DNA from: Protula sp. h YS-2021
Taxonomy: Eukaryota; Annelida; Polychaeta; Sabellida; Serpulidae
Direction: 5' to 3'
NCBI GenBank assembly: GCA_949752745.1
Contig: OX457034.1
Coordinates: 29,369,544-29,433,543 of the forward strand
DNA: 64,000 bases
Of the stretch, positions 7,665-22,180 are shown in pieces. The notes beneath the pieces were generated by a model, which worked only from the letters and a program-made list of their open reading frames with translations, was not told the origin of the DNA and did no database searches. Both the position numbers and the translations under genes were made by a program. Positions within the stretch are counted from its first letter, which is position 1; every line of letters starts with the position of its first letter.

Positions 7665-8970
7665 AGTGAAAGTGGTTAATTTGGTGGATAGGTTAAATTT
7701 TGAAAGTGGAATATCTTTAAAAGTATTGGTGATAGAGAGACGGGGATTTGACGAGGTGATATGGCGAATATGAATTATGTATGATCCAGTAGTGTTTTTA
7801 GGCCATTCTGAGCCCTTTAAATTGCACTTTTACAAAGGCAAAGTTTTCTACAGGCGAGTGTTAAATGAATGGTTTTAAGAACAGCGAGATAGTTTTTTTA
7901 TAAATAGATTTGTCTATTTCTTAGTGATTGGATGAATGATCAGATCAGTCCTGGAAAAAACTTCACAATAACTATGTAACTGTTTGATATATTTTTTTAA
8001 AGTAAACCTTTGTAACCATATACATCCTTCATGTTACCAGTTACCAATACAAATATATGTAATGTAAGAAGCTACTAAATTTCAACTTACAATTTAGATG
8101 TTTTCAACATTTTATTTACAGTAGACTTTGTAAACCTAAATAATTAAAATGTACTTCTATTTCCAGCCGAGTGTGAGATGTGAGAAATAATTCTGGGGTT
8201 ACGGTATATACCGCCAACAACTGGAAAAATAAAAATAAATCAAGGGGTAATGTCATTGAATGTGTGATTTGTTTTAAGAACTACAAAAAGATGTATGTAT
8301 TCCATAGGTAAAAATTGTAATTTATTTCTGCATACAAACAATATGTATTTGCACCAATTATCAACTCTAAAGAAATCAGGTATTACACATATACCACCGA
8401 CAAAAATGAAAATCCTGTGACTTTCTCAGTGAATTTGTGATATGGTTCAAGAGTTAGAAAGGAATGTATGTATACCTTTAGTAAAATTTGAACTTTATTT
8501 CTGGATACAAGCAATCGGTAGCTGCAACAAGTATCAACAGAAACAAATCACCAGAAAACATTGATGTAAAAATTCAAAGGTCCAGTACATAATACGGCAT
8601 ATCCTCGTCTCGGACATTTGTCGTTGTCATGTATCTGCGCCGTATGTCGAATTATGCTGACACAGTTGACGCCCCACTCTAGCGCTATTACTCTTATATT
8701 TATGACTTCCTTAAAATCTAAGCGGTTATTGTTGCAAGATCAAAGATTTCAATTTAGTTCGTTCGTTGCATAGACTGCACATCCTAGCTTTTATTTTAGT
8801 GTTAATGCATGTTTAACTGGCCAGTCGTTAACTGGTCAACCGTCAATGATGGATAATGGATTTACAGACATGTCTTGTTATATTTTCCATGTTGATCAAA
8901 CCAACACAGGTTAAACAAGACCCAAACAGTCTGAGAAATCTGATAGATTCACAGCAGGTTATATACAAAT
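7665..8970 (+). repeat. Satellite monomer 3, short (1306 bp)
   Basis: Block B only, after an L-type junction (GTG). No private change noticed. Confidence 0.97.
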
Positions 8971-10276
8971 AGTGAAAATGGTTAATTTGGTGGATAGGTT
9001 AAATTTTGAAAGTGGAATATCTTTAAAAGTATTGGTGATAGAGAGACGGGGATTTGACGAGGTGATATGGCGAATATGAATTATGTATGATCCAGTAGTG
9101 TTTTTAGGCCATTCTGAGCCCTTTAAATTGCACTTTTACAAAGGCAAAGTTTTCTACAGGCGAGTGTTAAATGAATGGTTTTAAGAACAGCGAGATAGTT
9201 TTTTTATAAATAGATTTGTCTATTTCTTAGTGATTGGATGAATGATCAGATCAGTCCTGGAAAAAACTTCACAATAACTATGTAACTGTTTGATATATTT
9301 TTTTAAAGTAAACCTTTGTAACCATATACATCCTTCATGTTACCAGTTACCAATACAAATATATGTAATGTAAGAAGCTACTAAATTTCAACTTACAATT
9401 TAGATGTTTTCAACATTTTATTTACAGTAGACTTTGTAAACCTAAATAATTAAAATGTACTTCTATTTCCAGCCGAGTGTGAGATGTGAGAAATAATTCT
9501 GGGGTTACGGTATATACCGCCAACAACTGGAAAAATAAAAATAAATCAAGGGGTAATGTCATTGAATGTGTGATTTGTTTTAAGAACTACAAAAAGATGT
9601 ATGTATTCCATAGGTAAAAATTGTAATTTATTTCTGCATACAAACAATATGTATTTGCACCAATTATCAACTCTAAAGAAATCAGGTATTACACATATAC
9701 CACCGACAAAAATGAAAATCCTGTGACTTTCTCAGTGAATTTGTGATATGGTTCAAGAGTTAGAAAGGAATGTATGTATACCTTTAGTAAAATTTGAACT
9801 TTATTTCTGGATACAAGCAATCGGTAGCTGCAACAAGTATCAACAGAAACAAATCACCAGAAAACATTGATGTAAAAATTCAAAGGTCCAGTACATAATA
9901 CGGCATATCCTCGTCTTGGACATTTGTCGTTGTCATGTATCTGCGCCGTATGTCGAATTATGCTGACACAGTTGACGCCCCACTCTAGCGCTATTACTCT
10001 TATATTTATGACTTCCTTAAAATCTAAGCGGTTATTGTTGCAAGATCAAAGATTTCAATTTAGTTCGTTCGTTGCATAGACTGCACATCCTAGCTTTTAT
10101 TTTAGTGTTAATGCATGTTTAACTGGCCAGTCGTTAACTGGTCAACCGTCAATGATGGATAATGGATTTACAGACATGTCTTGTTATATTTTCCATGTTG
10201 ATCAAACCAACACAGGTTAAACAAGACCCAAACAGTCTGAGAAATCTGATAGATTCACAGCAGGTTATATACAAAT
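8971..10276 (+). repeat. Satellite monomer 4, short (1306 bp)
   Basis: After an S-type junction. Private T at 9917. Confidence 0.97.
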
Positions 10277-11624
10277 AGTGAAAATGGTTAATTTGGTGGA
10301 TAGGTTAAATTTTGAAAGTGGAATATCTTTAAAAGTATTGGTGATAGAGAGACGGGGATTTGACGAGGTGATATGGCGAATATGAATTATGTATGATCCA
10401 GTAGTGTTTTTAGGCCATTCTGAGCCCTTTAAATTGCACTTTTACAAAGGCAAAGTTTTCTACAGGCGAGTGTTAAATGAATGGTTTTAAGAACAGCGAG
10501 ATAGTTTTTTTATAAATAGATTTGTCTATTTCTTAGTGATTGGATGAATGATCAGATCAGTCCTGGAAAAAACTTCACAATAACTATGTAACTGTTTGAT
10601 ATATTTTTTTAAAGTAAACCTTTGTAACCATATACATCCTTCATGTTACCAGTTACCAATACAAATATATGTAATGTAAGAAGCTACTAAATTTCAACTT
10701 ACAATTTAGATGTTTTCAACATTTTATTTACAGTAGACTTTGTAAACCTAAATAATTAAAATGTACTTCTATTTCCAGCCGAGTGTGAGATGTGAGAAAT
10801 AATTCTGGGGTTACGGTATATACCGCCAACAACTGGAAAAATAAAAATAAATCAAGGGGTAATGTCATTGAATGTGTGATTTGTTTTAAGAACTACAAAA
10901 AGATGTATGTATTCCATAGGTAAAAATTGTAATTTATTTCTGCATACAAACAATATGTATTTGCACCAATTATCAACTCTAAAGAAATCAGGTATTACAC
11001 ATATACCACCGACAAAAATGAAAATCCTGTGACTTTCTCAGTGAATTTGTGATATGGTTCAAGAGTTAGAAAGGAATGTATGTATACCTTTAGTAAAATT
11101 TGAACTTTATTTCTGGATACAAGCAATCGGTAGCTGCAACAAGTATCAACAGAAACAAATCACCAGAAAACATTGATGTAAAAATTCAAAGGTCCAGTAC
11201 ATAATACGGCATATCCTCGTCTCGGACATTTGTCGTTGTCATGTATCTGCGCCGTATGTCGAATTATGCTGACACAGTTGACGCCCCACTCTAGCGCTAT
11301 TACTCTTATATTTATGACTTCCTTAAAATCTAAGCGGTTATTGTTGCAAGATCAAAGATTTCAATTTAGTTCGTTCGTTGCATAGACTGCACATCCTAGC
11401 TTTTATTTTAGTGTTAATGCATGTTTAACTGGCCAGTCGTTAACTGGTCAACCGTCAATGATGGATAATGGATTTACAGACATGTCTTGTTATATTTTCC
11501 ATGTTGATCAAACCAACACAGGTTAAACAAGACCCAAACAGTCTGAGAAATCTGATAGATTCACAGCAGGTTATATACAATTCCAGTGACATTGAAAAAT
11601 GGTGTGTAAAATTACTGATAGAGA

Positions 11625-11948
11625 ATTGAATTGGATAGAGCATTGGTTCGGTAAGCCGAAGGTCCCGAGTTCGACTCCAGCTCGGGGCGGCATGCAGGGA
11701 ATTGACATTTGCTCAAATTGCCTTGGCTAAGCAAATACAGTAGATAAGATCACCTATGAAGGAATTTAAAGTTGACGCCCACTTAGCGTTTCAGCCATCC
11801 CTTAAAAAACATTTTAGAAAGAAGTTAGTTTGGGCATCGTCCAATGACTTTCTTTATTTGAGTTGCCAAAGTCAATAAAATTATTTATTTTTAAACGATC
11901 AAAAGTTTCAGGGAGTGAACTCTGTAAAAAAAAAAAAAAAAAAAAAAA
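11625..11948 (+). mobile_element. tRNA-derived SINE, monomer 5
   Basis: Tail A23 (11926-11948). Confidence 0.6.
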
Positions 11949-12211
11949 CATAGGTTTTGCCTGTAACACTTTGGTCCCTTTTTATTCTATATTGATATTG
12001 AATGTTTCAAGTCAAACCGTAAACAAGAAGAAACAAGTGTAAGCAACGCCTGTTTTGAAAGATTTACAATGCAGCAATAAATGTTGCAATCACTCACTTT
12101 TTCCCACACCACAATCCAATTCAGATGGGAAGGTATGTAGTTTATAAACAGGCTCGAGCATCCATACAGATAGTGCTGTGCAGGTTATGGCAGTAATACA
12201 GTTGGCTGAAA

Positions 12212-12416
12212 GTTGGCTCGGGAGTGCGAGGGCGTAAGCGTTCCGGTGTTCTTCGGGACCCGGTGGATCGAGCTGGAACTCGGCTGTAGAAAGGCGAAAG
12301 GCGGCGTAAAACCCGCCCGGTATGCCGAAGCCCCGCCACTGACCAATGCACACTGTGGTTGATCATTGACGGTGGCTGGGGTGGCCGTATATACGTCAGG
12401 CTTCTGGCAGCAAGCC
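12212..12416 (+). promoter_or_regulatory. CpG-dense promoter-like block, monomer 5
   Basis: Consensus form; CCAAT at 12343-12347. Confidence 0.35.
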
Positions 12417-14720
12417 ATAATATATATCCTGCACTGCACGCTTCACTTTTTGTTTTTTTTTACCTTTGATTATGTTTTATTTTATCCAAGAGGTAGGTTA
12501 TTGTTTCTACTTCATACAAAACTTATGCAAGATTTAATCATATTTTATTGCTGGTGCATGCACATAGAAGGCTCTAGAATATGCACAACAGTATTCCACA
12601 CTCCTCTAGTATCGCTTGTTCAATGCTCTTTCAATCCAACTGGACAATCAAAAGCTGTGCGTCTCACACTTCTTGATCTCTCTCACACTGCTTGATCTCT
12701 TCAATCATGGCATTCTACCTACGTCAGTTGCAGAGTTACTTCGGGATTGAAGGCACAGAGTACGATCGTTGTACCTTACTAAGATCGAGGATGTATATTC
12801 AGACACCGTAATATCATACTGAATTTTACTTCAGGTTTTAAACAAATATTAAGTAGTCTTAAAACTGTTTGATTTTACATACACCGTTTATAAGAGAATG
12901 ACATTGAAGCATTAACTTTGGCCATTTTTTCTATCTTAAACCATTTCAAAGAGAATAAAATACTCAGACAAAAGTACAGATGCTCAATAATCTTTCAGAT
13001 CAAGGCAGATCGATGAACTTTCTAAAATACATAAACCTATTTTATTGCTAAACATTAAAATATCTGCAATAAAGAAAATTTTAATGGTTATAAAAGTAAG
13101 ATTGTAATGTGTGGATAAGTTTGTACAGTGTAGCTAAAGTGAAAAGGTGGTAGTAGAATTTGCAAAGTGGGGATACCTGCTTGACCTCTTCCGAGGATCA
13201 TAATTTTAAAACTGATCTATGTGAAAATAAAAGAAGAAAGTTAATTTTCCTTGGAAAATAATAAAAAGTCAAATATATTGTACTTGCGATTGAAGAAAAA
13301 TGGGCACGGTTGGGGAGAGGAAGAGCAAAGGAAGATGGATGTATGTAAATGTCTTGAGTAATAATGTGAAATAGTGAAAGTGGTTAATTTGGTGGATAGG
13401 TTAAATTTTGAAAGTGGAATATCTTTAAAAGTATTGGTGATAGAGAGACGGGGATTTGACGAGGTGATATGGCGAATATGAATTATGTATGATCCAGTAG
13501 TGTTTTTAGGCCATTCTGAGCCCTTTAAATTGCACTTTTACAAAGGCAAAGTTTTCTACAGGCGAGTGTTAAATGAATGGTTTTAAGAACAGCGAGATAG
13601 TTTTTTTATAAATAGATTTGTCTATTTCTTAGTGATTGGATGAATGATCAGATCAGTCCTGGAAAAAACTTCACAATAACTATGTAACTGTTTGATATAT
13701 TTTTTTAAAGTAAACCTTTGTAACCATATACATCCTTCATGTTACCAGTTACCAATACAAATATATGTAATGTAAGAAGCTACTAAATTTCAACTTACAA
13801 TTTAGATGTTTTCAACATTTTATTTACAGTAGACTTTGTAAACCTAAATAATTAAAATGTACTTCTATTTCCAGCCGAGTGTGAGATGTGAGAAATAATT
13901 CTGGGGTTACGGTATATACCGCCAACAACTGGAAAAATAAAAATAAATCAAGGGGTAATGTCATTGAATGTGTGATTTGTTTTAAGAACTACAAAAAGAT
14001 GTATGTATTCCATAGGTAAAAATTGTAATTTATTTCTGCATACAAACAATATGTATTTGCACCAATTATCAACTCTAAAGAAATCAGGTATTACACATAT
14101 ACCACCGACAAAAATGAAAATCCTGTGACTTTCTCAGTGAATTTGTGATATGGTTCAAGAGTTAGAAAGGAATGTATGTATACCTTTAGTAAAATTTGAA
14201 CTTTATTTCTGGATACAAGCAATCGGTAGCTGCAACAAGTATCAACAGAAACAAATCACCAGAAAACATTGATGTAAAAATTCAAAGGTCCAGTACATAA
14301 TACGGCATATCCTCGTCTCGGACATTTGTCGTTGTTATGTATCTGCGCCGTATGTCGAATTATGCTGACACAGTTGACGCCCCACTCTAGCGCTATTACT
14401 CTTATATTTATGACTTCCTTAAAATCTAAGCGGTTATTGTTGCAAGATCAAAGATTTCAATTTAGTTCGTTCGTTGCATAGACTGCACATCCTAGCTTTT
14501 ATTTTAGTGTTAATGCATGTTTAACTGGCCAGTCGTTAACTGGTCAACCGTCAATGATGGATAATGGATTTACAGACATGTCTTGTTATATTTTCCATGT
14601 TGATCAAACCAACACAGGTTAAACAAGACCCAAACAGTCTGAGAAATCTGATAGATTCACAGCAGGTTATATACAATTCCAGTGACATTGAAAAATGGTG
14701 TGTAAAATTACTGATAGAGA

Positions 14721-15046
14721 ATTGAATTGGATAGAGCATTGGTTCGGTAAGCCGAAGGTCCCGAGTTCGACTCCAGCTCGGGGCGGCATGCAGGGAATTG
14801 ACATTTGCTCAAATTGCCTTGGCTAAGCAAATACAGTAGATAAGATCACCTATGAAGGAATTTAAAGTTGACGCCCACTTAGCGTTTCAGCCATCCCTTA
14901 AAAAACATTTTAGAAAGAAGTTAGTTTGGGCATCGTCCAATGACTTTCTTTATTTGAGTTGCCAAAGTCAATAAAATTATTTATTTTTAAACGATCAAAA
15001 GTTTCAGGGAGTGAACTCTGTAAAAAAAAAAAAAAAAAAAAAAAAA
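14721..15046 (+). mobile_element. tRNA-derived SINE, monomer 6
   Basis: Tail A25 (15022-15046). Confidence 0.6.
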
Positions 15047-15309
15047 CATAGGTTTTGCCTGTAACACTTTGGTCCCTTTTTATTCTATATTGATATTGAA
15101 TGTTTCAAGTCAAACCGTAAACAAGAAGAAACAAGTGTAAGCAACGCCTGTTTTGAAAGATTTACAATGCAGCAATAAATGTTGCAATCACTCACTTTTT
15201 CCCACACCACAATCCAATTCAGATGGGAAGGTATGTAGTTTATAAACAGGCTCGAGCATCCATACAGATAGTGCTGTGCAGGTTATGGCAGTAATACAGT
15301 TGGCTGAAA

Positions 15310-15514
15310 GTTGGCTCGGGAGTGCGAGGGCGTAAGCGTTCCGGTGTTCTTCGGGACCCGGTGGATCGAGCTGGAACTCGGCTGTAGAAAGGCGAAAGGC
15401 GGCGTAAAACCCGCCCGGTATGCCGAAGCCCCGCCACTGACCAATGCACACTGTGGTTGATCATTGACGGTGGCTGGGGTGGCCGTATATACGTCAGGCT
15501 TCTGGCAGCAAGCC
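15310..15514 (+). promoter_or_regulatory. CpG-dense promoter-like block, monomer 6
   Basis: Consensus form; CCAAT at 15441-15445. Confidence 0.35.
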
Positions 15515-16470
15515 ATAATATATATCCTGCACTGCACGCTTCACTTTTTGTTTTTTTTTACCTTTGATTATGTTTTATTTTATCCAAGAGGTAGGTTATT
15601 GTTTCTACTTCATACAAAACTTATGCAAGATTTAATCATATTTTATTGCTGGTGCATGCACATAGAAGGCTCTAGAATATGCACAACAGTATTCCACACT
15701 CCTCTAGTATCGCTTGTTCAATGCTCTTTCAATCCAACTGGACAATCAAAAGCTGTGCGTCTCACACTTCTTGATCTCTCTCACACTGCTTGATCTCTTC
15801 AATCATGGCATTCTACCTACGTCAGTTGCAGAGTTACTTCGGGATTGAAGGCACAGAGTACGATCGTTGTACCTTACTAAGATCGAGGATGTATATTCAG
15901 ACACCGTAATATCATACTGAATTTTACTTCAGGTTTTAAACAAATATTAAGTAGTCTTAAAACTGTTTGATTTTACATACACCGTTTATAAGAGAATGAC
16001 ATTGAAGCATTAACTTTGGCCATTTTTTCTATCTTAAACCATTTCAAAGAGAATAAAATACTCAGACAAAAGTACAGATGCTCAATAATCTTTCAGATCA
16101 AGGCAGATCGATGAACTTTCTAAAATACATAAACCTATTTTATTGCTAAACATTAAAATATCTGCAATAAAGAAAATTTTAATGGTTATAAAAGTAAGAT
16201 TGTAATGTGTGGATAAGTTTGTACAGTGTAGCTAAAGTGAAAAGGTGGTAGTAGAATTTGCAAAGTGGGGATACCTGCTTGACCTCTTCCGAGGATCATA
16301 ATTTTAAAACTGATCTATGTGAAAATAAAAGAAGAAAGTTAATTTTCCTTGGAAAATAATAAAAAGTCAAATATATTGTACTTGCGATTGAAGAAAAATG
16401 GGCACGGTTGGGGAGAGGAAGAGCAAAGGAAGATGGATGTATGTAAATGTCTTGAGTAATAATGTGAAAT

Positions 16471-17776
16471 AGTGAAAGTGGTTAATTTGGTGGATAGGTT
16501 AAATTTTGAAAGTGGAATATCTTTAAAAGTATTGGTGATAGAGAGACGGGGATTTGACGAGGTGATATGGCGAATATGAATTATGTATGATCCAGTAGTG
16601 TTTTTAGGCCATTCTGAGCCCTTTAAATTGCACTTTTACAAAGGCAAAGTTTTCTACAGGCGAGTGTTAAATGAATGGTTTTAAGAACAGCGAGATAGTT
16701 TTTTTATAAATAGATTTGTCTATTTCTTAGTGATTGGATGAATGATCAGATCAGTCCTGGAAAAAACTTCACAATAACTATGTAACTGTTTGATATATTT
16801 TTTTAAAGTAAACCTTTGTAACCATATACATCCTTCATGTTACCAGTTACCAATACAAATATATGTAATGTAAGAAGCTACTAAATTTCAACTTACAATT
16901 TAGATGTTTTCAACATTTTATTTACAGTAGACTTTGTAAACCTAAATAATTAAAATGTACTTCTATTTCCAGCCGAGTGTGAGATGTGAGAAATAATTCT
17001 GGGGTTACGGTATATACCGCCAACAACTGGAAAAATAAAAATAAATCAAGGGGTAATGTCATTGAATGTGTGATTTGTTTTAAGAACTACAAAAAGATGT
17101 ATGTATTCCATAGGTAAAAATTGTAATTTATTTCTGCATACAAACAATATGTATTTGCACCAATTATCAACTCTAAAGAAATCAGGTATTACACATATAC
17201 CACCGACAAAAATGAAAATCCTGTGACTTTCTCAGTGAATTTGTGATATGGTTCAAGAGTTAGAAAGGAATGTATGTATACCTTTAGTAAAATTTGAACT
17301 TTATTTCTGGATACAAGCAATCGGTAGCTGCAACAAGTATCAACAGAAACAAATCACCAGAAAACATTGATGTAAAAATTCAAAGGTCCAGTACATAATA
17401 CGGCATATCCTCGTCTCGGACATTTGTCGTTGTCATGTATCTGCGCCGTATGTCGAATTATGCTGACACAGTTGACGCCCCACTCTAGCGCTATTACTCT
17501 TATATTTATGACTTCCTTAAAATCTAAGCGGTTATTGTTGCAAGATCAAAGATTTCAATTTAGTTCGTTCGTTGCATAGACTGCACATCCTAGCTTTTAT
17601 TTTAGTGTTAATGCATGTTTAACTGGCCAGTCGTTAACTGGTCAACCGTCAATGATGGATAATGGATTTACAGACATGTCTTGTTATATTTTCCATGTTG
17701 ATCAAACCAACACAGGTTAAACAAGACCCAAACAGTCTGAGAAATCTGATAGATTCACAGCAGGTTATATACAAAT
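16471..17776 (+). repeat. Satellite monomer 7, short (1306 bp)
   Basis: A single S between two L monomers; after an L-type junction. Confidence 0.97.
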
Positions 17777-19124
17777 AGTGAAAATGGTTAATTTGGTGGA
17801 TAGGTTAAATTTTGAAAGTGGAATATCTTTAAAAGTATTGGTGATAGAGAGACGGGGATTTGACGAGGTGATATGGCGAATATGAATTATGTATGATCCA
17901 GTAGTGTTTTTAGGCCATTCTGAGCCCTTTAAATTGCACTTTTACAAAGGCAAAGTTTTCTACAGGCGAGTGTTAAATGAATGGTTTTAAGAACAGCGAG
18001 ATAGTTTTTTTATAAATAGATTTGTCTATTTCTTAGTGATTGGATGAATGATCAGATCAGTCCTGGAAAAAACTTCACAATAACTATGTAACTGTTTGAT
18101 ATATTTTTTTAAAGTAAACCTTTGTAACCATATACATCCTTCATGTTACCAGTTACCAATACAAATATATGTAATGTAAGAAGCTACTAAATTTCAACTT
18201 ACAATTTAGATGTTTTCAACATTTTATTTACAGTAGACTTTGTAAACCTAAATAATTAAAATGTACTTCTATTTCCAGCCGAGTGTGAGATGTGAGAAAT
18301 AATTCTGGGGTTACGGTATATACCGCCAACAACTGGAAAAATAAAAATAAATCAAGGGGTAATGTCATTGAATGTGTGATTTGTTTTAAGAACTACAAAA
18401 AGATGTATGTATTCCATAGGTAAAAATTGTAATTTATTTCTGCATACAAACAATATGTATTTGCACCAATTATCAACTCTAAAGAAATCAGGTATTACAC
18501 ATATACCACCGACAAAAATGAAAATCCTGTGACTTTCTCAGTGAATTTGTGATATGGTTCAAGAGTTAGAAAGGAATGTATGTATACCTTTAGTAAAATT
18601 TGAACTTTATTTCTGGATACAAGCAATCGGTAGCTGCAACAAGTATCAACAGAAACAAATCACCAGAAAACATTGATGTAAAAATTCAAAGGTCCAGTAC
18701 ATAATACGGCATATCCTCGTCTCGGACATTTGTCGTTGTCATGTATCTGCGCCGTATGTCGAATTATGCTGACACAGTTGACGCCCCACTCTAGCGCTAT
18801 TACTCTTATATTTATGACTTCCTTAAAATCTAAGCGGTTATTGTTGCAAGATCAAAGATTTCAATTTAGTTCGTTCGTTGCATAGACTGCACATCCTAGC
18901 TTTTATTTTAGTGTTAATGCATGTTTAACTGGCCAGTCGTTAACTGGTCAACCGTCAATGATGGATAATGGATTTACAGACATGTCTTGTTATATTTTCC
19001 ATGTTGATCAAACCAACACAGGTTAAACAAGACCCAAACAGTCTGAGAAATCTGATAGATTCACAGCAGGTTATATACAATTCCAGTGACATTGAAAAAT
19101 GGTGTGTAAAATTACTGATAGAGA

Positions 19125-19450
19125 ATTGAATTGGATAGAGCATTGGTTCGGTAAGCCGAAGGTCCCGAGTTCGACTCCAGCTCGGGGCGGCATGCAGGGA
19201 ATTGACATTTGCTCAAATTGCCTTGGCTAAGCAAATACAGTAGATAAGATCACCTATGAAGGAATTTAAAGTTGACGCCCACTTAGCGTTTCAGCCATCC
19301 CTTAAAAAACATTTTAGAAAGAAGTTAGTTTGGGCATCGTCCAATGACTTTCTTTATTTGAGTTGCCAAAGTCAATAAAATTATTTATTTTTAAACGATC
19401 AAAAGTTTCAGGGAGTGAACTCTGTAAAAAAAAAAAAAAAAAAAAAAAAA
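19125..19450 (+). mobile_element. tRNA-derived SINE, monomer 8
   Basis: Tail A25 (19426-19450). Confidence 0.6.
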
Positions 19451-19713
19451 CATAGGTTTTGCCTGTAACACTTTGGTCCCTTTTTATTCTATATTGATAT
19501 TGAATGTTTCAAGTCAAACCGTAAACAAGAAGAAACAAGTGTAAGCAACGCCTGTTTTGAAAGATTTACAATGCAGCAATAAATGTTGCAATCACTCACT
19601 TTTTCCCACACCACAATCCAATTCAGATGGGAAGGTATGTAGTTTATAAACAGGCTCGAGCATCCATACAGATAGTGCTGTGCAGGTTATGGCAGTAATA
19701 CAGTTGGCTGAAA

Positions 19714-19918
19714 GTTGGCTCGGGAGTGCGAGGGCGTAAGCGTTCCGGTGTTCTTCGGGACCCGGTGGATCGAGCTGGAACTCGGCTGTAGAAAGGCGAA
19801 AGGCGGCGTAAAACCCGCCCGGTATGCCGAAGCCCCGCCACTGACCAATGCACACTGTGGTTGATCATTGACGGTGGCTGGGGTGGCCGTATATACGTCA
19901 GGCTTCTGGCAGCAAGCC
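19714..19918 (+). promoter_or_regulatory. CpG-dense promoter-like block, monomer 8
   Basis: Consensus form; CCAAT at 19845-19849. Confidence 0.35.
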
Positions 19919-20874
19919 ATAATATATATCCTGCACTGCACGCTTCACTTTTTGTTTTTTTTTACCTTTGATTATGTTTTATTTTATCCAAGAGGTAGGT
20001 TATTGTTTCTACTTCATACAAAACTTATGCAAGATTTAATCATATTTTATTGCTGGTGCATGCACATAGAAGGCTCTAGAATATGCACAACAGTATTCCA
20101 CACTCCTCTAGTATCGCTTGTTCAATGCTCTTTCAATCCAACTGGACAATCAAAAGCTGTGCGTCTCACACTTCTTGATCTCTCTCACACTGCTTGATCT
20201 CTTCAATCATGGCATTCTACCTACGTCAGTTGCAGAGTTACTTCGGGATTGAAGGCACAGAGTACGATCGTTGTACCTTACTAAGATCGAGGATGTATAT
20301 TCAGACACCGTAATATCATACTGAATTTTACTTCAGGTTTTAAACAAATATTAAGTAGTCTTAAAACTGTTTGATTTTACATACACCGTTTATAAGAGAA
20401 TGACATTGAAGCATTAACTTTGGCCATTTTTTCTATCTTAAACCATTTCAAAGAGAATAAAATACTCAGACAAAAGTACAGATGCTCAATAATCTTTCAG
20501 ATCAAGGCAGATCGATGAACTTTCTAAAATACATAAACCTATTTTATTGCTAAACATTAAAATATCTGCAATAAAGAAAATTTTAATGGTTATAAAAGTA
20601 AGATTGTAATGTGTGGATAAGTTTGTACAGTGTAGCTAAAGTGAAAAGGTGGTAGTAGAATTTGCAAAGTGGGGATACCTGCTTGACCTCTTCCGAGGAT
20701 CATAATTTTAAAACTGATCTATGTGAAAATAAAAGAAGAAAGTTAATTTTCCTTGGAAAATAATAAAAAGTCAAATATATTGTACTTGCGATTGAAGAAA
20801 AATGGGCACGGTTGGGGAGAGGAAGAGCAAAGGAAGATGGATGTATGTAAATGTCTTGAGTAATAATGTGAAAT

Positions 20875-22180
20875 AGTGAAAGTGGTTAATTTGGTGGATA
20901 GGTTAAATTTTGAAAGTGGAATATCTTTAAAAGTATTGGTGATAGAGAGACGGGGATTTGACGAGGTGATATGGCGAATATGAATTATGTATGATCCAGT
21001 AGTGTTTTTAGGCCATTCTGAGCCCTTTAAATTGCACTTTTACAAAGGCAAAGTTTTCTACAGGCGAGTGTTAAATGAATGGTTTTAAGAACAGCGAGAT
21101 AGTTTTTTTATAAATAGATTTGTCTATTTCTTAGTGATTGGATGAATGATCAGATCAGTCCTGGAAAAAACTTCACAATAACTATGTAACTGTTTGATAT
21201 ATTTTTTTAAAGTAAACCTTTGTAACCATATACATCCTTCATGTTACCAGTTACCAATACAAATATATGTAATGTAAGAAGCTACTAAATTTCAACTTAC
21301 AATTTAGATGTTTTCAACATTTTATTTACAGTAGACTTTGTAAACCTAAATAATTAAAATGTACTTCTATTTCCAGCCGAGTGTGAGATGTGAGAAATAA
21401 TTCTGGGGTTACGGTATATACCGCCAACAACTGGAAAAATAAAAATAAATCAAGGGGTAATGTCATTGAATGTGTGATTTGTTTTAAGAACTACAAAAAG
21501 ATGTATGTATTCCATAGGTAAAAATTGTAATTTATTTCTGCATACAAACAATATGTATTTGCACCAATTATCAACTCTAAAGAAATCAGGTATTACACAT
21601 ATACCACCGACAAAAATGAAAATCCTGTGACTTTCTCAGTGAATTTGTGATATGGTTCAAGAGTTAGAAAGGAATGTATGTATACCTTTAGTAAAATTTG
21701 AACTTTATTTCTGGATACAAGCAATCGGTAGCTGCAACAAGTATCAACAGAAACAAATCACCAGAAAACATTGATGTAAAAATTCAAAGGTCCAGTACAT
21801 AATACGGCATATCCTCGTCTCGGACATTTGTCGTTGTCATGTATCTGCGCCGTATGTCGAATTATGCTGACACAGTTGACGCCCCACTCTAGCGCTATTA
21901 CTCTTATATTTATGACTTCCTTAAAATCTAAGCGGTTATTGTTGCAAGATCAAAGATTTCAATTTAGTTCGTTCGTTGCATAGACTGCACATCCTAGCTT
22001 TTATTTTAGTGTTAATGCATGTTTAACTGGCCAGTCGTTAACTGGTCAACCGTCAATGATGGATAATGGATTTACAGACATGTCTTGTTATATTTTCCAT
22101 GTTGATCAAACCAACACAGGTTAAACAAGACCCAAACAGTCTGAGAAATCTGATAGATTCACAGCAGGTTATATACAAAT
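20875..22180 (+). repeat. Satellite monomer 9, short (1306 bp)
   Basis: First of six consecutive S monomers; after an L-type junction. Confidence 0.97.

Larger units (their letters stand above)
10277..13372 (+). repeat. Satellite monomer 5, long (3096 bp)
   Basis: After an S-type junction. SINE tail A23. Confidence 0.97.
13373..16470 (+). repeat. Satellite monomer 6, long (3098 bp)
   Basis: After an L-type junction. SINE tail A25; private T at 14336. Confidence 0.97.
17777..20874 (+). repeat. Satellite monomer 8, long (3098 bp)
   Basis: A single L between S monomers; after an S-type junction. SINE tail A25. Confidence 0.97.

Noticed and set aside
8835..8940. Box C/D snoRNA-like pattern (ATGATGG ... 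CTGA) near the end of block B
   Set aside because: The C box is imperfect and the flanks cannot form the terminal stem.
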